From assembly GCA_937873545.1 (NCBI GenBank), contig CALMWI010000081.1, forward strand, positions 1-13,243: a stretch of DNA of 13,243 bases. Direction: 5' to 3'. The translations under genes were made by a program, and so were the position numbers. The stretch is from an uncultured bacterium. GTDB lineage: Bacteria; UBA4055. Every line of letters starts with the position of its first letter. Within the stretch, counting starts at the first letter, position 1. Shown piece after piece: positions 7,398 through 13,243 of this stretch. The notes below the pieces were generated by a model that was not told where the DNA came from, ran no database searches, and was given only the letters and a program-made list of their open reading frames with translations.

Positions 7398-8039
7398 ATG
7401 AATCCTTATCTCAGACTAATAAGACTTGAATTCTATGTTCTAAGACATGACCCGAAGGTCAGGATAAAACTGATGATCAGTCTTCTGCTTGTACTTTATG
7501 TTCTGGCTTTTTCTTTTCTGGAAAAAAATTCAAATATACTTCCTTTTTTCTTCTTCGGCTTTTTCTTTGCGGCTCCGCTTATCGATTACAGTTTTTACAT
7601 GGAGCGTGTGAATAAAAGATTTCCGCTTCTCATGGGAAAAGGTTTCACGCTCAGGCAGATTTTTATTTCTAAATCACTCGTAATTTTTGTTGTCGGTCTG
7701 ATATCAGGACTCTCATTTACTTTTCTTGCCGCGTATCTTAACATAAAAGGCATAATAAATGCCGGTTACGAAACAAGTTATATAATCTATTTCTTTGTTA
7801 TAGCAGTTTATAGTTTATGGACAGTTTTAACGGGCGGTATAATACAGGCTAGGTTCGAAATCATTTTTCCTGTCAGGCTGCTAAATATAATGGCTTTTGT
7901 TCTTTTTGTTAATTTTCAGGAAGGGGTTGTAAACTCTTTTTTAAAGCTTTATGACATCGAACTTCTGATTATATTTTCATTGATGACCGTTTTGTCGGTA
8001 TATTTAACAGGAAAACTTAATAAAGATAAGATATCGTAG
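7398..8039 (+). CDS. Six-helix membrane protein, ABC-2 permease-like
   Basis: This 213-aa hydrophobic protein has about six predicted membrane segments, at residues 24-41, 47-66, 93-113, 127-147, 155-173 and 187-204. A short charged N-terminal stretch (LIRLEFYVLRHDPKVRIK) precedes helix 1. A cytoplasmic-looking loop between helices 2 and 3 reads FPLLMGKGFTLRQIFISK. This plan, with an amphipathic start and a loop that leads into a long helix 3, resembles ABC-2-type transporter permeases. It lacks a family motif that would settle the matter, and no ABC ATPase gene is present on either side. The ribosome site is weak; ATG 7398 is chosen because it follows the purQ stop by 9 bases and starts the hydrophobic-protein pattern. 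An alternative is an unrelated integral membrane protein of unknown role. Confidence 0.75.
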   Translation: MNPYLRLIRLEFYVLRHDPKVRIKLMISLLLVLYVLAFSFLEKNSNILPFFFFGFFFAAPLIDYSFYMERVNKRFPLLMGKGFTLRQIFISKSLVIFVVGLISGLSFTFLAAYLNIKGIINAGYETSYIIYFFVIAVYSLWTVLTGGIIQARFEIIFPVRLLNIMAFVLFVNFQEGVVNSFLKLYDIELLIIFSLMTVLSVYLTGKLNKDKIS

Positions 8040-8047
8040 GAAATTAA

Positions 8048-9649
8048 ATGTTAACTGGTTTTTTACCGCTTATTCTTCTGTATCCTGAGGTCCACTACCG
8101 GTTCAGGTACTTTAAATATTCGAAATACTATATCGAGGAACCGGAAATATTAATTGATATGCCGTACAAAACAACCGGCAGCAGACTGCCTGTCTTTCTG
8201 ATGATAAAAGATGCCGATCTCTTCAATGTGCTTCTATGGTCTGTCAGACTGCATTTTACTTTTGAAGACGGTTCTGTTTTTAAGAAAACATTTATGATTA
8301 ACGAGAAAATAGCAGACAGGATGTTCTATAAAGAATTCGAATTCATTTTTAATGATAAAAAGGGATTTGTCCAGGTTACGGCCGAGATACAGGCTTACAT
8401 CAATAAAGGTTTCAGAGAGATAATAAACGATAATTTTTCCGGAATTTATTCAGATTTTGAAGTTTATCTGGCGGACAACGAAGAGCTTTTTGACGATCAC
8501 ATTCAGGGAGACCTGCATTACCATTCGGAATTTACTGCTGACCAGGTAGAGTTCGGAGCACCAGTTATGGCTACAAAAAGTTGTGCGGCCGCTTTAGGGC
8601 TTGGATTCTTTGCTCTGACCGATCATTCGTACGACCTTGACGACGAAATGGATGACTATCTCAAGAATGATCCGGAGCTTAAGAAATTTACGGAGATGAA
8701 AAGGGTTTGCGGAGAATGTTCAGATGACTCTGTCAGGATAATACCGGGAGAAGAAGTCACTGTAAGGAACGGCAAAGAAAGAAATGTTCATTTAAACATA
8801 TATGATGAGGATTTTTTCTACGGTTCAGGAGACAGCGCTGAGAAATGGCTGAATACCAGAAGCGAGAATTCGATATCCGATGTTGTTGAGAAAATAAAAA
8901 ATACTTCTCTTGCGATCGCTGCCCATCCTTTCAATAAAATCCCAAGACTTGAATATTTTCTGGTCAAAAGAGGAATGTGGAGCATTGAGGATATTTTGAA
9001 CAATAAAATAACGCATTTACAGATCCTGAATGGCGAATATGATGAGAATTTCTTTACCGGACTGCAGAACTGGATAAAGCTTCTTTTAAAAGGCGAAAGA
9101 ATATTTATTACCGCAGGCAACGACGCTCACGGTAATTTTAATGTTTTCAGGCAGGTTAAAATGCCGATGTTCGAACTGACTTCTGAAAAAAAACAGATCT
9201 TCGGAAAATGCAGGACAGTCGTATATTCCGGTTCGAATGAAAAAGAAAATATTATATCTGCCTTAAAATCGGGCAATATGTATATAACCGACGGTCCTCA
9301 TCTGCTTTTGTGCGTAAGGGACGGCAGCAACCAATATGATATCGGCAGCTGTTTCAGGATCGAATCAGAGAATCCGGAAGCCGAAATCTTTATAAATTCA
9401 TCGAACTATTCAGGCACTATCAAAGCTGTGACTCTTTTCAGGGGATTCATAGGTGCGTCGTCAGACGAGAAGATAATATGGAACAGAGAGTTTTTAGACG
9501 ATATAAATAGCTTTAATGACAGAATACTTCTGCCGGTTGAAAAAATGGATTATTATATAAGGCTGGAAGTATTCACAGCAGCAGGCCGGAGTAACGGAAA
9601 AACTGATCACCATAGAGCTTACTCAAATCCTATATGGATAAAAAAATAA
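8048..9649 (+). CDS. PHP-domain metallo-hydrolase, CehA/McbA-like
   Basis: A 533-aa protein with a complete set of PHP (polymerase and histidinol phosphatase) metal ligands: H157-x-H159 in GDLHYHS, D192-H193 in TDHS, E236 in PGEEVT, H248 in NVHLN, H293 in AAHPFN, and D359-x-H361 in NDAHG. The PHP fold hydrolyses phosphoesters or related bonds with two or three metal ions; the substrate here cannot be read. Residues 1-150 form a mixed strand-rich region after a mildly hydrophobic N terminus (LTGFLPLILLYP). Residues about 400-533 also look strand-rich and end in SNPIWIKK, a C-terminal style seen in CehA/McbA-like PHP proteins. AGGA at 8038-8041, overlapping the stop of the permease-like gene, lies 6 bases before the ATG, so translation is probably coupled. 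No clear cleavable signal peptide is visible; the location is uncertain. Confidence 0.87.
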   Translation: MLTGFLPLILLYPEVHYRFRYFKYSKYYIEEPEILIDMPYKTTGSRLPVFLMIKDADLFNVLLWSVRLHFTFEDGSVFKKTFMINEKIADRMFYKEFEFIFNDKKGFVQVTAEIQAYINKGFREIINDNFSGIYSDFEVYLADNEELFDDHIQGDLHYHSEFTADQVEFGAPVMATKSCAAALGLGFFALTDHSYDLDDEMDDYLKNDPELKKFTEMKRVCGECSDDSVRIIPGEEVTVRNGKERNVHLNIYDEDFFYGSGDSAEKWLNTRSENSISDVVEKIKNTSLAIAAHPFNKIPRLEYFLVKRGMWSIEDILNNKITHLQILNGEYDENFFTGLQNWIKLLLKGERIFITAGNDAHGNFNVFRQVKMPMFELTSEKKQIFGKCRTVVYSGSNEKENIISALKSGNMYITDGPHLLLCVRDGSNQYDIGSCFRIESENPEAEIFINSSNYSGTIKAVTLFRGFIGASSDEKIIWNREFLDDINSFNDRILLPVEKMDYYIRLEVFTAAGRSNGKTDHHRAYSNPIWIKK

Positions 9650-9667
9650 TAAGGAGCTGATAAGAAG

Positions 9668-12600
9668 ATGAATAAGATTTTAATTGTATTTATTTATTTT
9701 ATTTTTTTCATTAACCCGGCATTTTCCCAGTCAGATGAAAGTTCAAACCTGTCTTACGGGATGAAATTGTACAACGATAAAATATATGACGTGGCGGTCA
9801 CGCAGTTCAAAACTTTTATGGAGCAGTACGGTTCAAGCGTTTCCGCTCCTAAGGTACAGTTCTTTCTCGCAGAATCATATCTCGCCATGGGAGATAAGGA
9901 AAATGCCCTGAAAAGTTATCAGAAAGTAATACTGGATTATCCCAAATCGGAATACTGCGAGGCGTCGATAGTAAAAACCGCAGAATTGTTCCAGAACTCC
10001 GGGGACAAAGAAAAAGCGGCACGGTATTATCTTCAGCTGAAAAATTATTTCCCTTCATCAAGCCAGATCCCTGAAAGCTACTACAAAGCTATAAAACTTT
10101 TCAGCGAAGGCGGCATGTTCGAGAACGCTAAGGAAAATGCGGCGTTACTGAATAAATCATATCCGAAAAACAATTTCACGAAGCTGTCGATGCTTATTCT
10201 GGCAGATATCTACGAGAAAGAAAATCAGTCAAAACTCGCTGACAGGACATATTTTGAGATCATCCGCTCTACAGCAGGCGGTATCAAAGCTGAAGCAGGT
10301 CTGAAATATGCCGGTTTTCTGCTCAGGCAGAACGATCTTTCCAATGCGAAAAGAATACTGAAAGAAGCTTTTTCCGAAGCCGGAAAAAAAGACGATAATT
10401 ATTATCCGATACTTATAAAGTATGCAGGATCGCTTCTGCTTTCCAACAATTATAGCGAAGCAGCAAAATTACTCGAGAATGAGAAAGCTGTTCCTGATGC
10501 CTATAAAACGCAGATACTTGAGCTGAAGGGCGACATAGAATATTTCAAAGGGAATTACGCAAATGCTCTTTCTGCATTCGACGAAGCGATTAACATATCG
10601 GCGAATTTCGATCTCGTATTTAAAAAAGCGCACACTCTCTCTTCATTAAAAGAGTATGATAAAGCAGGCGACTTCTTTTTTAATGCCTCGGCCGGAGATA
10701 AGCTCTCAGAAAAGGATCCGGAAAAGATAAAGACCGCGCTTTTGAATTCATCGGAAAATTATTTCAGTGCAAAGAGCTTCGACAAGGGAATTCTGGCGCT
10801 TAAAAAATATCTCGAAATATTCCCCGGAGATAAGAATTCTCACAGGATCAGTTTTATGATCGGGCGTTCTTACTATGATTCGGGTAAATATGCATCTGCT
10901 TATGAAATTCTTAAAGATCACTATCTCGATTACCCGATGTCTGAATACATTGACGATGCCGTATTCACTTCTGCGGAATCGGCTTTCAAACAGCAGAGCT
11001 GGGAGAAAGCTTACGAACAGTATGATCTGCTCATTAAGATGTACGGGGCGTCCGAATTTAAAGCGCTGTCGGAATCGAGGATAAAATTTCTTACGGAGAA
11101 CAAGATCAGGAACAGCGATCTGGTAGATAAGCTTGCGGACCTTTCTTCAAGATCCGCGACGGATGATAGAGGTTCAAAACTGTTTCTCGACTGGTCGAAA
11201 TTTTATTTCTATGATATGAAAGACTATGCAAAGTCCGGCGATTTTCTGAATAAATATTCTCAAGTAGTAAAGAACGATGAATCAGGTACCGAAGGAAGAT
11301 TTATCAGAGCCGTGTCTATGATAAGGCTCAAAAGCGCAGAGAAGAACGATCTGAAACAGGCAGCCGAACTGCTGAGGGGCATAATTTCAGATCCGAACGC
11401 GCAGAAGAACTGGAAGTTCAAAGCCTGCACTGAGCTGTTCTCCATATCGGATAAGATATATGAAGGAACAGAACTCGGCTTTCTCTTAAGCGAAGTGATG
11501 GAAGTTATTCAGAAAGAACAGCTGGACGATCCAGACGGAACGCTTTCTTATAAATATTTTGTTCTGAAGGCCAAGATATCCAAAACGGCAGATCTCATTC
11601 AGAAGATAAACACCGTTTTTAAATCTAAAACAGCTTCGGTCTATTATGACGAGACCGAAATGATCAAAGCGGAGATATACAGGGCATCGGGCGATATAAT
11701 AAACTCGGATGAAATTCTTAGAAATCTGAAAAGATCACCGGCCGGCGCGGTATCATTCAAAGCGCTGAACATACTCTCGAATTCGCCGAACGAAAAAGCC
11801 TCAGATAAGATCGCTCATCTGACCGATATCGAAAAGAATTTCTTTTACGCTTCTTCCCATTCTGATATTACAGAGAGAAAAGCAAACATCTATTCAGCTG
11901 ACGGCAAATCGGAAAAAGCGCTTGTTCTGTATCTCGACCTTCAGAAAGAGCTTGAAAAAGGGATCATATCCTCGGCATGGAACCTGAACAGCAGGGATTT
12001 CTCGAAGAACATTGCCGATATTTACCTTAAAATGAACGATCTCGGCAAGGCTGAAACATTCTATCAGAAAGCTCTTCTCAATAAAAATGCAAATCTTGAC
12101 AGGCAGTCTATACTTCAGAGATTATCCGAAATATATAAAGCTCAGAATAATAAAACTGCTCTTGAGGATAATTTCAAGGCCATGAGCGCTATTTCAGGCG
12201 GAAGCAGCGGTTACGAAGCTGCCGTAGCTTTGGCCGATATTGAGCTTGAAAAGGGAAATGTGACTAAGGCGATCTCGGAGTATGAGGCGATACTCACTAA
12301 ATTCAAGCCGGAAGACAGAAAAGAGGTCGAGGCAAAGATAATCAACGCAAATTATGCCAAAGAATATGTCACTCAGGCTGACAATATGCTCAAAGAATTC
12401 CAGAAGAGGTATAAAGACAGCTATGACAAAGATAAATACGAGCCGCAATTCTATCTGAATAAGTCGAACGCGTTTCTTAAGCTGAATGACTACGATAAAG
12501 CTCTGAAAGGTTATAAAGCTCTCATAAGCGATTATCCCAAGAGCGTTCTTGTGCCTAAAGCTTTATACGGTCAGGCTGTCTGTCTGTACAATATCGGGAA

Positions 12601-13180
12601 AAAGGACGAGGCTTTTGAAATTTGGAAGACCGTCGTTGACAAATATCCCGATGACGACATAGCTGTCGAGACTAACTATCACTTAGGCGCGATCTACAAC
12701 AACCGCGAGGAGTACGACAAGGCTATCGAATCATTCCAGAAGATCATAAAATATCCGAAGGATCACAATCTAAAAAAGAATACTTACAAGAACATCATCG
12801 ACCTTTACCTCAAGCTGGGATTCAACGATGCGGGCGGAAAGCTGATCAGGGAATATATTTCAAATTATCCCGACGAGGATGATGTTTTCCAGAAGCGTAT
12901 TGAGATAGGCAATATTTATCAGCGGAACGAGGAATACGACACCGCGCTGGATTATTTCAAACGCCTTCTTTATGAAGCTAAAGGCGACGATGAGGCAGCC
13001 TGCCAGTTCTTCATAGCCGAGACATATATGCTTATGAAAAATTTCAGGCAAGCCATAACCGAGTTTTTAAAAGTAAAGTATCTTAGTAAAACCGACTCTC
13101 CTTTCGAATGGAAGCTGACATCGGTTTATAAAACCGCGCTCTGCTATGAAGAGCTTGGAGAATTTGACAAAGCTCTTTAA
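9668..13180 (+). CDS. Secreted TPR-repeat protein, interrupted by an in-frame stop
   Basis: This is a 1170-aa tetratricopeptide-repeat protein. The N terminus has a Sec signal peptide: K3, a hydrophobic core at 4-16, and probable cleavage at AFS-Q (20/21). There is no lipobox, so a soluble periplasmic or surface-associated protein is expected. TPR units begin near residue 28 and recur along most of the chain, for example FLAESYLAMGDKENALKSYQKVILDYP, YNIGKKDEAFEIW and EEYDKAIESFQKI. The middle (about 500-690) is less regular. Such proteins usually scaffold envelope complexes; no enzyme motif is seen. AAGGAG at 9651-9656 precedes the ATG by 11 bases. The reading ends at TAA 13178-13180, but the same frame continues as TPR sequence to the window end, so the true protein is probably longer. 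The gene follows the PHP gene by 18 bases. Confidence 0.9.
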   Translation: MNKILIVFIYFIFFINPAFSQSDESSNLSYGMKLYNDKIYDVAVTQFKTFMEQYGSSVSAPKVQFFLAESYLAMGDKENALKSYQKVILDYPKSEYCEASIVKTAELFQNSGDKEKAARYYLQLKNYFPSSSQIPESYYKAIKLFSEGGMFENAKENAALLNKSYPKNNFTKLSMLILADIYEKENQSKLADRTYFEIIRSTAGGIKAEAGLKYAGFLLRQNDLSNAKRILKEAFSEAGKKDDNYYPILIKYAGSLLLSNNYSEAAKLLENEKAVPDAYKTQILELKGDIEYFKGNYANALSAFDEAINISANFDLVFKKAHTLSSLKEYDKAGDFFFNASAGDKLSEKDPEKIKTALLNSSENYFSAKSFDKGILALKKYLEIFPGDKNSHRISFMIGRSYYDSGKYASAYEILKDHYLDYPMSEYIDDAVFTSAESAFKQQSWEKAYEQYDLLIKMYGASEFKALSESRIKFLTENKIRNSDLVDKLADLSSRSATDDRGSKLFLDWSKFYFYDMKDYAKSGDFLNKYSQVVKNDESGTEGRFIRAVSMIRLKSAEKNDLKQAAELLRGIISDPNAQKNWKFKACTELFSISDKIYEGTELGFLLSEVMEVIQKEQLDDPDGTLSYKYFVLKAKISKTADLIQKINTVFKSKTASVYYDETEMIKAEIYRASGDIINSDEILRNLKRSPAGAVSFKALNILSNSPNEKASDKIAHLTDIEKNFFYASSHSDITERKANIYSADGKSEKALVLYLDLQKELEKGIISSAWNLNSRDFSKNIADIYLKMNDLGKAETFYQKALLNKNANLDRQSILQRLSEIYKAQNNKTALEDNFKAMSAISGGSSGYEAAVALADIELEKGNVTKAISEYEAILTKFKPEDRKEVEAKIINANYAKEYVTQADNMLKEFQKRYKDSYDKDKYEPQFYLNKSNAFLKLNDYDKALKGYKALISDYPKSVLVPKALYGQAVCLYNIGKKDEAFEIWKTVVDKYPDDDIAVETNYHLGAIYNNREEYDKAIESFQKIIKYPKDHNLKKNTYKNIIDLYLKLGFNDAGGKLIREYISNYPDEDDVFQKRIEIGNIYQRNEEYDTALDYFKRLLYEAKGDDEAACQFFIAETYMLMKNFRQAITEFLKVKYLSKTDSPFEWKLTSVYKTALCYEELGEFDKAL

Positions 13181-13243
13181 GTTCTTGAGCAGATAGCCAA
13201 AGATCATGCCGCCGATTCTTACGGCAAGCAGGCAAAAAAGATC
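13181..13243 (+). pseudogene. In-frame TPR continuation after the premature stop
   Basis: Reading on in the same frame after TAA 13178-13180 gives 21 further codons (V-L-E-Q-I-A-K-D-H and so on, to QAKKI at the edge). With the preceding FDKAL this completes a TPR helix pair, and the last residues look like the end of a TPR array. No stop occurs before the window ends. It is best read as the displaced C terminus of the TPR gene, caused by a nonsense change or a sequence error. Confidence 0.7.

Noticed and set aside
10875..11084. Short overlapping + strand frame inside the TPR gene
   Set aside because: It lies fully within the TPR coding frame, has low-complexity composition and no ribosome site.
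13178..13180. TAA reassigned to an amino acid
   Set aside because: TAA ends the PhoH, hflX and PHP genes normally, so a single internal TAA is better explained by mutation or error.

Overview
This is a compact, single-direction stretch of bacterial chromosome. The base composition is moderately AT-rich, with many ATA, AGA and AGG codons. All seven recognisable protein genes and the one tRNA lie on the + strand. The stop codons used (TAA, TAG and TGA) and the AGGA/AAGG-type ribosome sites are those of the standard bacterial code. A Sec signal peptide on a very large TPR protein suggests a cell with a periplasm or outer envelope, probably an uncultured Gram-negative lineage (an FCB-type phylum would fit). 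No gene here fixes the taxon, so that is a guess.

Layout. Bases 1-55 are the 3' part of tRNA-Leu(GAG), followed by a clear intrinsic terminator (about 58-89). Next comes a two-gene unit 13 bases apart: a PIN-PhoH ATPase (160-1512) and the ribosome-associated GTPase HflX (1526-2815). Both families act on RNA or ribosomes. After an 84-base AT-rich gap comes a run of six closely spaced genes that could be one operon. They are a SNF2/SWI2 helicase with an N-terminal helicase-associated region (2900-5812), a small SWIM zinc-finger protein (TTG start at 5815), PurQ (6612-7388), a six-helix membrane protein resembling ABC-2 permeases (7398-8039), a CehA/McbA-like PHP metallo-hydrolase (8048-9649) and a secreted TPR-repeat protein (from 9668). 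Gaps inside this run are only 2 to 26 bases.

How the genes relate. The SNF2 and SWIM genes form a recognisable conserved pair: the zinc finger that some bacterial SNF2 proteins carry in the same chain is here a separate, probably translationally coupled partner. The pair's function is unknown to me. PurQ, the permease-like protein, the PHP protein and the TPR protein share no obvious pathway.

The strongest anomaly is at the right end. The TPR gene has an in-frame TAA at 13178-13180, after which the same frame continues as convincing TPR sequence to the window edge. This suggests a nonsense mutation or a sequence error. No CRISPR array, insertion sequence, integrase or recognised defence cluster is visible.
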